From Litorimonas sp964352855 (GTDB lineage Bacteria; Pseudomonadota; Alphaproteobacteria; Caulobacterales; Maricaulaceae): a DNA stretch of 64,000 nucleotides. Both the position numbers and the translations under genes were made by a program. Below, piece after piece: positions 36,729 through 46,271 of this stretch (position 1 is the first letter of the stretch; the number at the start of each line of letters is the position of its first letter). The stretch is from contig CAYGTR010000007.1 of assembly GCA_964352855.1 (NCBI GenBank), positions 26,679-90,678 of the forward strand. Direction: 5' to 3'. The notes beneath the pieces were generated by a model. The model worked only from the letters and a program-made list of their open reading frames with translations, had not been told where the DNA came from and did no database searches.

Positions 36729-37874
36729 CTAGTTTTCGCCTGCCAAAGTTCTGGCGCGAATAAATGCACCTTCGCCTTTTTCTGTCCAAGCCCGCATCAG
36801 CGACAGGTTTTCTGAGAAACTTTTGTAAATGGCACCTGTCTTACCATCTGATTGACCAACATCGGCGAGTACATCTTTACTCGCCTCCGCCATTGCAGCA
36901 AGTGCATCATCCGGCAAAGCTCTCAGCTCGATATTGTGATCATCTTTCAGGGTCTTGAGAGCGGCCGCATTGCGGTAAGTATATTCACCTAGCGCCATAT
37001 CATTGGCACCGCGACAAGCATATCGAATGACAGACTGATCTGAAGCAGAGAAGCTGTCCCATATATTTTTGTTGATACCGAGACATAAAGAAGCTCCGGG
37101 TTCATGAAATCCCGGCGCATAATAAAATGGGGCTTCTCGGTAGAAACCAAAAGCTAGGTCATTCCAAGGGCCTACCCATTCCGTCGCATCAATCGCGCCG
37201 GATTGCAGAGATTGGTATATTTCTCCACCGGGCAAATTTACGGCCGCGCCGCCAAGTTCTCTTATTACATCACCGCCAAGTCCAGGCATGCGAATTTTCA
37301 GCCCACGGAAATCCTCTACGGATCGCATTTCTTTTTTAAACCACCCGCCTGTTTGATGTCCTGAATTACCGGCTTGAAAGGGCTTGATGTTAAAGTCGCC
37401 TGAAAGGTTATCCCATAATTCTTGACCACCCCCTTGATCGACCCACCCCATGATTTCTGTGGCCGTCATACCCATGGGTACGGCTGTGAAAAAACTGAAC
37501 CCTTTTGCCTTGCCCTGCCAATAATATTCGGCCGCGTGATACATATCTGCGGCACCTGTTGAAGTTGCGTCAAAACATTCTAAAGCGCCCACAAGTTCAC
37601 CTGCGGCATAGACTTTTATATCAATGCGTCCGTCTGTCATTTGTCGTACAGCATTAGCTATATTGACAGGCATAACACCGAGACCGGGGAAATCCTTTGG
37701 CCAAGAGGTAGCGAGCCGTAAACGACGTCGATTTTTTGAAATTGCCGGCATACCTACTTCAGATGGCGCATTTGAATTATTTTGAGGTATTGTTTTAGTG
37801 CGACTGAGCGCCCCGACAGTGCCTGCACCGACGGTTAAAGCGGCTGCCCCCGCTATGATGTCTCGACGTTTCAT
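36729..37874 (-). CDS. TRAP transporter substrate-binding protein, TakP-like
   Basis: A 381-residue periplasmic binding protein. The N-terminus KRRDIIAGAAALTVGAG resembles a twin-arginine signal. The segments FRGLKIRMPGLGGDVI and AIDATEWVGPWNDLAFGFY closely match the TakP group (2-oxoacid or lactate binding), including the conserved Arg and Trp that hold the carboxylate. The natural substrate is likely a small 2-oxo- or 2-hydroxyacid; this is inference. Its start overlaps the bpt stop by 4 bases, so the transporter may be co-transcribed with bpt. Confidence 0.9.
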   Translation of the reverse strand: MKRRDIIAGAAALTVGAGTVGALSRTKTIPQNNSNAPSEVGMPAISKNRRRLRLATSWPKDFPGLGVMPVNIANAVRQMTDGRIDIKVYAAGELVGALECFDATSTGAADMYHAAEYYWQGKAKGFSFFTAVPMGMTATEIMGWVDQGGGQELWDNLSGDFNIKPFQAGNSGHQTGGWFKKEMRSVEDFRGLKIRMPGLGGDVIRELGGAAVNLPGGEIYQSLQSGAIDATEWVGPWNDLAFGFYREAPFYYAPGFHEPGASLCLGINKNIWDSFSASDQSVIRYACRGANDMALGEYTYRNAAALKTLKDDHNIELRALPDDALAAMAEASKDVLADVGQSDGKTGAIYKSFSENLSLMRAWTEKGEGAFIRARTLAGEN

Positions 37875-38599
37875 GTTTTGTCTTCCAGAGGCAACCAGCC
37901 TTTATGCGTGAGGACTTCGCAGGGTTTGAAAGCTGATTTATACTGCATTTTGGGGCTCTCAGGCACCCAGTAGCCCAAGTAAAGATAAGGATGACCCAGA
38001 GACGCGCAGTGTTTAATTTGATCCAATATCATTAATAGTCCAAGCGACCGTTTTTCCTCTGCAGGGTCAAAGAAGCTATAGACTAAAGAATGCCCATCGG
38101 TCAGCTTGTCGATTAAAATTGCGGCAATAAGTGCTCCGTTTTCAGTTCTATACTCAAGAATTTCTGTTTCTGCAGCGCAGTCCTCAACCATCATTTCATA
38201 GCGAGAGAAGTCCATATCAGCCATGCCGCCTTTTTCATGACGCTTGGTTAGGTATAGTTTTAGCAGATCAAATTGCTCTCTCGTTGCAATTGGCCCTTTG
38301 GCCTCGAGACTTAGATCATTGTTCTTGTTGATAACGCGCCGAAATCTTTTGCTCGGCCTGAAATCGGCTGTGAGGACTCGCAAAGAGCGGCACTCGCGAC
38401 AGCTTTCACAAGCAGGACGATAAATTACATTTTGTGAGCGTCTAAACCCGGCGTGGGTCAGGTAATTATTGAGGTGCGGACCGTCGAGTGGATCAAGCTG
38501 CGTGAAAATTTTGCGCTCTAATCGCCCCGGCAAATAAGGGCATGGCCCTGGAATGGTCAGGTAGAACTGCAATCTATTTGGGTCAAAGGCGTGACTCAT
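37871..38599 (-). CDS. bpt: Aspartate/glutamate leucyltransferase
   Basis: A 242-residue Bpt-type aminoacyl-tRNA-protein transferase that adds Leu to N-terminal Asp or Glu, marking proteins for ClpAP/ClpS (N-degron pathway). The N-terminal Cys-rich module reads CPYLPGR and later CESCRECRSLRV; the C-terminal acyltransferase fold contains GLLMILDQIKHC and YLYLGYWVPES. Length and start are normal. It heads the operon that continues into the TRAP genes by a 4-base overlap. Confidence 0.94.
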   Translation of the reverse strand: MSHAFDPNRLQFYLTIPGPCPYLPGRLERKIFTQLDPLDGPHLNNYLTHAGFRRSQNVIYRPACESCRECRSLRVLTADFRPSKRFRRVINKNNDLSLEAKGPIATREQFDLLKLYLTKRHEKGGMADMDFSRYEMMVEDCAAETEILEYRTENGALIAAILIDKLTDGHSLVYSFFDPAEEKRSLGLLMILDQIKHCASLGHPYLYLGYWVPESPKMQYKSAFKPCEVLTHKGWLPLEDKT

Positions 38600-38627
38600 A
38601 AAATGACTTTATGACGATAGCACAAGA

Positions 38628-40472
38628 TTACAATTGAAAAAGTAAAGGTAGAAGCAAAGTGTAACTTAGCCAGAGAAGTATGATTAAGGGTGTGCCAAAA
38701 CGCGCGAAATCGGAAAATTTATAATGACCGGGGCCCATGACAAGCAAGTTGGTTTGATAAGCGATAGGTGTTGCGAAGCAACAATTGGCAGCAAAAATAA
38801 CGGTCAGCACCATAATGATTGGGTCTATACCTGTTTGTGTACTGATCGATAAAGCGATAGGTGAGAACAGCAGGGCAGTCGCACTATTACTAATCACATT
38901 TGTCATTATAGCGACAATCAAAAAGATAGCTGAGATGAGAATTTGGTCCCCAAAAGGCATAAAGGATGCCACAACACCATTAGCAATATAGGCGGCGCCT
39001 CCTGTTGCATCCAGAGCAAGGCCCATCGCAAAGGCAGCGCCAATTAAGAGAAATATGCGCATATCTAGAGCGCGTGCGGCTTGCCGAATGTTCAAACAGC
39101 CTGTCAAAATCATCGCGAGTGCGCCGCCTAAGGCTGCGGTTTCAATCGGTAGAATACCTAAAGCCGCAAAAGCAATCGTTCCGACAAATATTGTACGCGC
39201 AATAATGGATTTACGGATATCCGGCAATTCGACGCGTGACCAATCCAAGAGTAAGAGATCGCGATTGTTACGCAAAGCCCGCACATCTTTATCATAACCA
39301 AACATCAATAAAACATCACCGCTCTCTAAACGGATGTCTAACATTCGTGTGCGTATCATGCGTGAGCGGCGTTGAATGCCAAGGACGAGACAGTTTGTTT
39401 GACGCCGGAAACCTATTTGCTCAATGTTACGCCCTATCATTCTGGAACCCGGGGCGATGACGGCTTCACTAATAACAAGTGAGTCTTGCTCATCAGATAG
39501 GCTTTCGGTTGCATCAAAACCTGTAATGCTAAGCATGCCTTTTAAATAGGCCGGTCGTGAGGATAATAATTTTGAGAGCGATTGCCGTGTAGCCGCCACT
39601 ATCAAGACATCATCCGCTTGTAGGGTAACATCGAAAGGTGGCAAAAAAGATTGCTCTCCGCGTTGTATCATCCTGACAGTGACGTCTTTTAGCTTTGGAT
39701 AGAGACCTGCAATCGGTTCCACGCCGACCAAGGGATGTGTGGGTGTGACTTGGATCTGTGCAATATATTGATGACCTGTATCTGTGATCTCGGATTCCAG
39801 TTTCTTGCGTTCCGGGATCAATAAGGGCGCGGCGATAATAATATAAACGGCACCGATAATGGCCAGAACCATACCCGGGCCAAATTGGGTGAAGAAAGAG
39901 AGTGAAAAATCGGTTGTGCGTTGCAAAACATCATTCACCAAAAGGTTGGTCGAAGAACCGATTAAGGTTGTCATGCCGGCTAAAATACACAGAAAAGACA
40001 GGGGCATCATATAGCGCGAGGTGGAGGTTTTAAGCCGTGATGCCATTGCGGCTAAAACAGGAATAAACATAACCACAACGGGTGTGTTATTCATGAACAT
40101 TGAAATCCCAAAAGCGCAAATAAAAACAACGAAAAGCGTTTTGCGGGGTTGTTTATCCAGTGCTTTATTTATGGAACCAATGGGCCCCTCTAATGCGCCG
40201 GTTTGGAAAAGGCCTTGTCCAACAATCAATAAGGCCATGATCGCGATCAGCGCAGGCGCAGCGAAACCTGACAAAATATCGGAGTTTCTAAGCTCCGTAC
40301 TGACTTGAACAGTCGGGAGCGCAAAGAACAGCATCAAAGCCGTGATAACGCCCACAGAGACGACTTCGATAGAGAACGTCTCGCGAATATAAAAATAAAC
40401 AGCGATAGCCACGATAACGAATGTGGCGATCATAGGCATTGAAAGTGCTACGGCATTATCGACTGTTGGCAT
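38628..40472 (-). CDS. SLC13 family transporter with two RCK_C domains
   Basis: A 614-residue membrane protein. About six hydrophobic segments come first, with the SSTNL substrate/sodium-site motif near residue 170. Two cytosolic RCK_C (TrkA-C) domains follow at about 240-325 and 330-410, then a second membrane half with SNSATALLFSP and PIAYQTNLLV. This layout matches the YfbS/SAC1-like branch of divalent anion:sodium symporters, some of which carry sulfate. The substrate cannot be read. It is divergent from the dehydrogenase at 40585. Confidence 0.88.
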   Translation of the reverse strand: MPTVDNAVALSMPMIATFVIVAIAVYFYIRETFSIEVVSVGVITALMLFFALPTVQVSTELRNSDILSGFAAPALIAIMALLIVGQGLFQTGALEGPIGSINKALDKQPRKTLFVVFICAFGISMFMNNTPVVVMFIPVLAAMASRLKTSTSRYMMPLSFLCILAGMTTLIGSSTNLLVNDVLQRTTDFSLSFFTQFGPGMVLAIIGAVYIIIAAPLLIPERKKLESEITDTGHQYIAQIQVTPTHPLVGVEPIAGLYPKLKDVTVRMIQRGEQSFLPPFDVTLQADDVLIVAATRQSLSKLLSSRPAYLKGMLSITGFDATESLSDEQDSLVISEAVIAPGSRMIGRNIEQIGFRRQTNCLVLGIQRRSRMIRTRMLDIRLESGDVLLMFGYDKDVRALRNNRDLLLLDWSRVELPDIRKSIIARTIFVGTIAFAALGILPIETAALGGALAMILTGCLNIRQAARALDMRIFLLIGAAFAMGLALDATGGAAYIANGVVASFMPFGDQILISAIFLIVAIMTNVISNSATALLFSPIALSISTQTGIDPIIMVLTVIFAANCCFATPIAYQTNLLVMGPGHYKFSDFARFGTPLIILLWLSYTLLLPLLFQL

Positions 40473-40584
40473 TTTAGTATGTGTTTTGAAAAATAAGTTT
40501 CACAGCTTTACATGAAAAGACTAGCGCTTAGAAGCAAGCGTAAAATCTAACTTCCTAGAATTTTTCCTTATGATGGAGGCTTTT

Positions 40585-41436
40585 ATGACAAATTGCGCAT
40601 TTATCGGATTAGGCGTCATGGGTTACCCGATGGCAGGGCATTTGGCCTCTGCCGGACATAATGTGCATGTGTGGAATAGAACTGCTGCAAAGGCGACGCA
40701 ATGGGCGGAGGTCTATAAAGGGCAAGCCTGTTCAAACATAAAGGATTGTGTCGCAAGCGCTGATTTTGTGTTTTTATGTGTGGGCGAAGACAAAGATGTT
40801 TATGCGGTTATGAATGAAATACTGCCTGCTGCAAAAAAAGGCGCCATCATTATTGACCATACAACAGCGTCGTCAAAATGTGCACTATCCTGTTATAAAA
40901 ACGCAAAGGCGGCCAGGCTACATTTCTTAGATGCGCCAATTTCCGGTGGAGAGTCCGGTGCAGTTAACGGCCAGTTGAGTGTAATGTGCGGGGGTGATGG
41001 GAAAGCCTTTGAAAAAGCTCTGCCGATTATGGAAAGTTATGCCAGAGCGGTGACCCTTATCGGGCCAAGCGGTGCGGGGCAGGCCACGAAGATGATCAAC
41101 CAAATTTGCATCGCAGGTATTTTGCAGGGGCTCTCAGAGGGCGTTTATTTTGCCGAAAAAATGGGTTTGGATATGAAAACTGTTCTTCAAGCGATCGGAA
41201 AAGGGGCCGCACAAAGCTGGCAAATGGATAATCGAGCTTTGACAATGGCTGAGGATGAGTTTGATTTTGGGTTTGCTGTCGACTGGATGCGCAAAGATCT
41301 AGGGATTGTTTTAGATACAGCAAAAGAAAAAGGCGTATCTCTCCCGCTGGTCAAAGATGTTCAGGCCAGATACGCAAAAATACAAGAGATGGGCGGAGGC
41401 CGCTGGGATACGTCTTCACTTATAAAAGCTTTGTGA
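40585..41436 (+). CDS. NAD(P)-dependent beta-hydroxyacid dehydrogenase
   Basis: A 283-residue member of the 3-hydroxyisobutyrate/tartronate-semialdehyde reductase family. The Rossmann motif is FIGLGVMGYPMA, the substrate loop is DAPISGGESGA, and the catalytic lysine lies in GQATKMINQ. The start at 40585 is chosen because GGAGG sits six bases upstream; an ATG at 40570 would place that site inside the coding sequence. Substrate (3-hydroxyisobutyrate, tartronate semialdehyde or succinic semialdehyde) is undecided. A long hairpin follows the stop. Confidence 0.9.
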   Translation: MTNCAFIGLGVMGYPMAGHLASAGHNVHVWNRTAAKATQWAEVYKGQACSNIKDCVASADFVFLCVGEDKDVYAVMNEILPAAKKGAIIIDHTTASSKCALSCYKNAKAARLHFLDAPISGGESGAVNGQLSVMCGGDGKAFEKALPIMESYARAVTLIGPSGAGQATKMINQICIAGILQGLSEGVYFAEKMGLDMKTVLQAIGKGAAQSWQMDNRALTMAEDEFDFGFAVDWMRKDLGIVLDTAKEKGVSLPLVKDVQARYAKIQEMGGGRWDTSSLIKAL

Positions 41437-41441
41437 AAGTA

Positions 41442-41501
41442 GGGGCTATTTGACCAATTTGATAAGTCGAAAATTATAAATTGGCCAAACAGAATAGCCC
41501 C
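41442..41501. repeat. Long imperfect inverted repeat between two convergent genes
   Basis: GGGGCTATT (41442-41450) pairs with AATAGCCCC (41493-41501), and CCAATTT (41454-41460) with AAATTGG (41478-41484), around a 17-base loop and small bulges. It probably acts as a transcription stop for both converging genes although no strong T-run follows. A remnant of a small repeat element is the alternative. Confidence 0.55.
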
Positions 41502-41577
41502 GTTGTGGTTTTAGAGTATCAAAAATATCATGAAAAGATAGTCATTTCTTTTTACAGCCTAAGTGACATTCTTCGGT

Positions 41578-42570
41578 TCAACCATCTTGGTGTAATTGGC
41601 GGGCAATATCTCTGGCGAAATAAGTTAAAATCCCGTCACATCCGGCACGTTTGAAACTGCTGAGGGTTTCCATCATAACTTTATGCTCGTCGATCCAGCC
41701 ATTCGCGCCTGCCGCTTTTATCATAGCGTATTCGCCGCTGACTTGGAACGCGAATGTCGGCATCCCAAATTCTGTTTTAATATCGCGGATAATGTCCAAA
41801 TAGGGCAGGCCGGGTTTTATCATAATCATGTCTGCGCCCTCGGCAATATCGAGCGCAACTTCGTGTAAAGCTTCATCGCGGTTGAGCGGATCCATTTGAT
41901 AGGTACGTTTATCACCTTTCAGAGCGGCACTCGTGCCTATGGCGTCGCGGTAAGGTCCGTAAAACCCTGAAGCATATTTGGCGGCATAAGACATAATGGG
42001 AAGGTTTGTAAAACCATTGTCATCAAGTGATTGACGGATAAAAGCCACGCGCCCATCCATCATATCGGATGGCGCGACAATATCTGCCCCTGCTTCTGCC
42101 AGTATGACAGCGGTTTCTGATAACATCTCGAGCGTACGGTCATTTTCTATGATCTCGCCTTTCATGAGACCATCGTGACCGTGATCTGTATAGGGGTCGA
42201 GCGCGACATCGACGATAACGCCGAGGTTGGGGGCTTCGGCTTTAATCGCTTTCACCGCCCTAGGGATTAACCCATCCGCATTCAAGCTCTCTGACGCGTT
42301 TGCATCTTTAAGGGGAGGGTCGATATGTGGAAAAAGGGCGATCGCCGGAATGCCCAAGCTCTCAGCCTCTTTGGCGCTTTTAACCAAGGCCTCAATATTC
42401 AGCCGAGAGACACCCGGTAAGCTGGGAACAGGCGTTTCAGCTTGGCTCGAATCAGTGATCACGAGTGTCCAGATCAGGTCATCGACACTGGGTCTGTTCT
42501 CACGTACCAAGCGTCTCATCCAGTCACTCTGGCGTGTGCGACGTAAACGTGTCTCCGGGAACTGCCTCAT
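41578..42570 (-). CDS. hemB: Delta-aminolevulinic acid dehydratase (porphobilinogen synthase)
   Basis: A 330-residue enzyme that condenses two 5-aminolevulinate molecules to porphobilinogen. The two active-site lysines lie in SYAAKYASGFYGPYRDA and MIMIKPGLPYLDIIRD. The cysteine triplet that binds catalytic zinc in many HemBs is replaced by VDVALDPYTDHGHDG, so this is the zinc-independent, magnesium-type enzyme known from other alphaproteobacteria. It is divergent from hemA, which makes its substrate; the shared 122-base gap must hold both promoters. Confidence 0.96.
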   Translation of the reverse strand: MRQFPETRLRRTRQSDWMRRLVRENRPSVDDLIWTLVITDSSQAETPVPSLPGVSRLNIEALVKSAKEAESLGIPAIALFPHIDPPLKDANASESLNADGLIPRAVKAIKAEAPNLGVIVDVALDPYTDHGHDGLMKGEIIENDRTLEMLSETAVILAEAGADIVAPSDMMDGRVAFIRQSLDDNGFTNLPIMSYAAKYASGFYGPYRDAIGTSAALKGDKRTYQMDPLNRDEALHEVALDIAEGADMIMIKPGLPYLDIIRDIKTEFGMPTFAFQVSGEYAMIKAAGANGWIDEHKVMMETLSSFKRAGCDGILTYFARDIARQLHQDG

Positions 42571-42692
42571 GTCTTCTGCCTTTTCTCAAACATGCGTAAA
42601 CTTTCTTGCTGTATCTGCGACATAACAGTGCGGTTTATGCATAGCAATTCTTCCTTCGCTATCTTATAAACAGCATTGAATGGAGACTGGGC

Positions 42693-43919
42693 ATGGCCAA
42701 AGCGTACCAACAGTATTTCGCAGATGCTGTTCAGAAAGTGCATGATGAAGGACGTTACCGTATCTTCAGAGATATTCGTCGCAAAAAGGGTGAATTCCCG
42801 AAAGCGACATGGTTTCGTGGTGAACTCGAAGAAAAAGAGATCACGGTTTGGTGCTCGAATGACTATCTCGGTATGGGCCAGATGGAATGTATTGTTGAGG
42901 CCGTAAAATCTGCTGTCGATAAAGCCGGCACAGGCTCCGGCGGGACGCGTAATATTTCCGGTACAACTCGCTATCACGTCCAGTTAGAGGCCGAATTAGC
43001 TCAGCTTCATAAAAAAGAAGCCGCTCTTGTTCTGACCTCCGGTTATGTCGCAAATGAAGCCACATTAGGCGTTATGAGCAAAATCTTACCTGATTTGGTG
43101 ATTTTCTCTGATGAAAAGAATCACGCCTCTATGATTTCGGGTATTCAGCGCGCCCGTTGCGAAAAAAAGATATTTGCGCATAATGATTTGGTAGATCTCG
43201 AAGAGAAATTGAAATCTGTTCCGCTGGACCGCCCAAAACTTATCGCTTTCGAAAGTGTCTATTCTATGGATGCCGATATTGCGCCAATCAAAGACATTTG
43301 TGATCTGGCGGATAAATATAATGCGCTGACTTATATCGATGAAGTGCATGCTGTTGGCATGTATGGCGAACAAGGCGGCGGCGTGAGTGAAGAGAGAAAT
43401 TTGACGCAACGTCTTGATATTATTCAAGGAACACTAGCAAAAGCTTACGGGATGATTGGTGGTTATGTCGCTGCTGACAGCATTATTATTGATGCAATTC
43501 GCTCTATGGCGTCAGGGTTTATCTTCACAACATCCATTCCGCCCAGCACGGCCGCGGGCGCACTGCGGAGCGTACGCGTGTTAAAGCTGACACCTGAAAA
43601 ACGGGAACAGCTTCACGAACGGGCGAATGCCTTAAAGTCGCGTTTCCGCGCCGCAGGCTATGATTTTGTCGATGGCCCGACGCATATAGTGCCTTTAATG
43701 GTAGGTGATCCGGTCAAATGTCAGGCCATTTCCGATCGACTCATTGAAGATTTCGGTATTTATGCGCAGCCTATCAATTATCCCACCGTGCCAAAGGGGG
43801 AAGAGCGCCTGCGATTTACGCCGGGGCCCTTACACACGGATGCCATGATGGACGAGCTTATGGCGGCCTTAGACATTGTGTGGGAAGAATTTGAATTGAA
43901 GCGCGAAAAAGTCGCGTAA
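42693..43919 (+). CDS. hemA: 5-aminolevulinate synthase
   Basis: A 408-residue PLP enzyme of the alpha-oxoamine synthase family that joins glycine and succinyl-CoA to give 5-aminolevulinate (Shemin or C4 pathway, typical of alphaproteobacteria). Segments GTGSGGTRNISGT, ESVYSMDADIAP and the PLP-lysine TLAKAYGMIGGY separate it from Kbl and BioF. A GGAG ribosome site precedes the ATG. It is related in sequence to kbl in this same window, but the two are clearly distinct enzymes. Confidence 0.96.
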   Translation: MAKAYQQYFADAVQKVHDEGRYRIFRDIRRKKGEFPKATWFRGELEEKEITVWCSNDYLGMGQMECIVEAVKSAVDKAGTGSGGTRNISGTTRYHVQLEAELAQLHKKEAALVLTSGYVANEATLGVMSKILPDLVIFSDEKNHASMISGIQRARCEKKIFAHNDLVDLEEKLKSVPLDRPKLIAFESVYSMDADIAPIKDICDLADKYNALTYIDEVHAVGMYGEQGGGVSEERNLTQRLDIIQGTLAKAYGMIGGYVAADSIIIDAIRSMASGFIFTTSIPPSTAAGALRSVRVLKLTPEKREQLHERANALKSRFRAAGYDFVDGPTHIVPLMVGDPVKCQAISDRLIEDFGIYAQPINYPTVPKGEERLRFTPGPLHTDAMMDELMAALDIVWEEFELKREKVA

Positions 43920-44004
43920 TATATCCACTTAAGCTTGCCTCTCACCATTGCGAAAATAAGCGTGTTTGGTTAAGACCGCGTTATTCACGCATGGAGTTAC
44001 CCAA

Positions 44005-45312
44005 ATGAGTGCAGCAGCTAACGATCAGGCATCCGCCCATCTTTCAAATTATTTCACCGAGAGTTTGAAAGACCGCGACCCAGATTTATTTAAATCTATA
44101 CAGGATGAGCTCGAGCGCCAGCAGCATGAAATTGAATTGATTGCGTCGGAAAATATCGTCTCTAAGGCTGTTCTGGAAGCCCAAGGCTCCGTCCTCACCA
44201 ATAAATATGCCGAAGGTTATCCCGGTAAACGTTATTATGGCGGGTGCCAGCATGTGGATATTGCCGAAGAATTGGCCATCGAACGCGCTTGTCAGCTCTT
44301 TAACTGCGGATTTGCCAATGTGCAGCCGAATTCAGGCTCGCAAGCTAATCAAGGTGTGTTCTTGGCGCTTTTGAGTCCTGGAGACACAATACTCGGGATG
44401 GATCTGGCTTCCGGTGGACATCTGACACATGGTGCGCCGCCAAACATGTCAGGTAAGTGGTTTAACGCTATTACCTATGGCGTGCGTGAAGACACGCACC
44501 TTATCGATTATGATCAGGTTGAAGCTTTGGCGCTTAAGCATAAACCGAAGCTTATTATTTGCGGTGGCTCTGCTTATTCGCGTCAGGTAGATTTCAAACG
44601 TTTTCGCACAATTGCCGATAAAATAGGTGCTTACCTTCACGTTGATATGGCACATTTTGCGGGTCTTGTGGCCGGCGGCACGCACCCGTCGCCTTTTCCT
44701 CATGCCCATGTTGCCACAACAACAACGCATAAAACATTACGCGGCCCTCGAGGAGGCATGATTCTGACAAATGATGAGGCGCTTGCGAAGAAGTTTAATT
44801 CAGCCATTTTCCCAGGCCTTCAGGGTGGTCCGCTTATGCACGTCATTGCGGGTAAAGCTGTTGCGTTTGGGGATGCGTTGAAGCCCGAATTTAAGGCTTA
44901 TAGTCAAGCCGTGATTGATAATTGCCGTGCGATGGCGAGCGCCTTAGTTGAAGCAGGTTATGCTGTGATTACAGGTGGTACAGATACGCATTTGGCTTTG
45001 ATTGATCTCTCGCCCAAAGGCGTGAAAGGCAATGCTGCCGAGAAAGCGCTCGGCCGCGCTTACATTACATGTAATAAAAATGGTATTCCGTTCGATAAAG
45101 AGAAATTCACCATCACTTCCGGTATTCGTGTGGGCTCACCTGCGGGGACAACCCGCGGCTTTGGTATCGCTGAATTCCGCGAAATTGGTCAGTTAATGGC
45201 AGAAGTCCTAGATGCTCTGGCAGAGAATCCAAAAGGTAATCCAGAGGTCGAAGCCTCTGTGCGTGAACGCGTGAAAGCGCTAACGGCGCGTTTCCCGATT
45301 TATGCGGGCTAG
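44005..45312 (+). CDS. glyA: Serine hydroxymethyltransferase
   Basis: A protein of about 435 residues that interconverts serine and glycine with tetrahydrofolate. Landmarks are IELIASENIVS, NKYAEGYPGKRYYGG, and the PLP lysine in TTTTHKTLRGPRGG. The ATG at 44005 has GGAG eight bases upstream; an in-frame TTG at 43966 would add 13 residues. The order glyA then nrdR and rib genes is standard in alphaproteobacteria, but here an opposite-strand gene separates glyA from nrdR. The stop codons of glyA and that gene touch. Confidence 0.96.
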   Translation: MSAAANDQASAHLSNYFTESLKDRDPDLFKSIQDELERQQHEIELIASENIVSKAVLEAQGSVLTNKYAEGYPGKRYYGGCQHVDIAEELAIERACQLFNCGFANVQPNSGSQANQGVFLALLSPGDTILGMDLASGGHLTHGAPPNMSGKWFNAITYGVREDTHLIDYDQVEALALKHKPKLIICGGSAYSRQVDFKRFRTIADKIGAYLHVDMAHFAGLVAGGTHPSPFPHAHVATTTTHKTLRGPRGGMILTNDEALAKKFNSAIFPGLQGGPLMHVIAGKAVAFGDALKPEFKAYSQAVIDNCRAMASALVEAGYAVITGGTDTHLALIDLSPKGVKGNAAEKALGRAYITCNKNGIPFDKEKFTITSGIRVGSPAGTTRGFGIAEFREIGQLMAEVLDALAENPKGNPEVEASVRERVKALTARFPIYAG

Positions 45313-45729
45313 TTATTCTTTGGGTAAAACATAGGTAACGGTTGCGCGACTTGACGGGCGCTTGTTTTGATTGCCTCTAAGATTTACCTCTATCAGAGCT
45401 AGGCTCCGTCCGAGTTTTATCATTTTGCCTTCGGCAATGAGTGTATCGCCTTGGCAAGGGCGCAGAAAATCGATGTTCAAATTCGATGTCATGGCCATAG
45501 GCGTTACGCCGAGGCGCGTGAAGATCACGGCATAGGCCACTTGGTCCGCCAGACCCATTTGTGTGGGGCCATTGATAAAGCCTCCCGGACGCAGCTGCGC
45601 GGGGCCGGCTTCGAGTTCGATTTTCACATAATCTTCTTCGGCTTCTATAATCTTGGGCCAAGGTTTTGGCTGGCCTTTGAACGCGTTTTGGAAAAACTTA
45701 TTTATCTCTGCGGCAGATAATTGGCTCAT
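45313..45729 (-). CDS. PaaI-type hotdog-fold thioesterase family protein
   Basis: A protein of about 138 residues with the hotdog thioesterase pattern: RPGGFINGPTQMGLADQVAYA on the central helix, then MTSNLNIDFLRPCQGDTLIAEGKMIKLGRSLALIEVNL. Such proteins hydrolyse acyl-CoA thioesters; the substrate is not known. The ATG at 45729 has a GAGGGAG ribosome site. An in-frame start at 45816 would add 29 implausible residues and overlap nrdR. It is the only minus-strand gene between glyA and thiL. Confidence 0.83.
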   Translation of the reverse strand: MSQLSAAEINKFFQNAFKGQPKPWPKIIEAEEDYVKIELEAGPAQLRPGGFINGPTQMGLADQVAYAVIFTRLGVTPMAMTSNLNIDFLRPCQGDTLIAEGKMIKLGRSLALIEVNLRGNQNKRPSSRATVTYVLPKE

Positions 45730-45794
45730 ATGTGACTCCCTCTTATGCGGTTTACAGTGTTTGCGGTGTTGAAAAACTATGTTAATCCGCATGG

Positions 45795-46265
45795 ATGCGA
45801 TGCCCATTTTGTTCATCAGAAGACACTCAAGTCAAAGATAGCCGTCAGGCTGAAGACAATACGGCTGTGCGCCGTCGGCGTCTTTGTGCGAAGTGTGGGG
45901 GTCGTTTTACGACCTTTGAGCGCGTGCAATTGCGCGAATTGACGGTGGTGAAGAAGACAGGCCGCCGCGCCCCGTTTGACCGCGATAAATTGGCGCGATC
46001 TGTGATGATTGCGCTACAAAAACGCGCTGTCGAGACTGAGCGTGTCGAGCAGATGATCAGCGGCGTTGTTCGCCAACTGGAAAGTATGGGGCAGGCGGAT
46101 ATTACGTCCGACCAGATAGGGCAGCTTGTCATGGAAGGGCTCTCAGGCCTCGATAAAGTGGCTTATGTGAGATACGCCTCAGTCTATAAGGATTTCCGCG
46201 CCACTCAAGATTTTGAAACTTTCATTGAAAAAGAAAACCTTCAGGTTGATGGCGAAGAGGAATAA
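45795..46265 (+). CDS. nrdR: Transcriptional repressor NrdR
   Basis: A 156-residue ATP/dATP-sensing repressor of ribonucleotide reductase genes. The N-terminal zinc ribbon has CPFC and CAKC pairs, and the ATP-cone spans residues 49-139 (KKTGRRAPFDRDKLARS onward). It is usually embedded in the glyA/rib neighbourhood of alphaproteobacteria, as here. ribD follows after six bases. Confidence 0.96.
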   Translation: MRCPFCSSEDTQVKDSRQAEDNTAVRRRRLCAKCGGRFTTFERVQLRELTVVKKTGRRAPFDRDKLARSVMIALQKRAVETERVEQMISGVVRQLESMGQADITSDQIGQLVMEGLSGLDKVAYVRYASVYKDFRATQDFETFIEKENLQVDGEEE

Positions 46266-46271
46266 ATCGGT

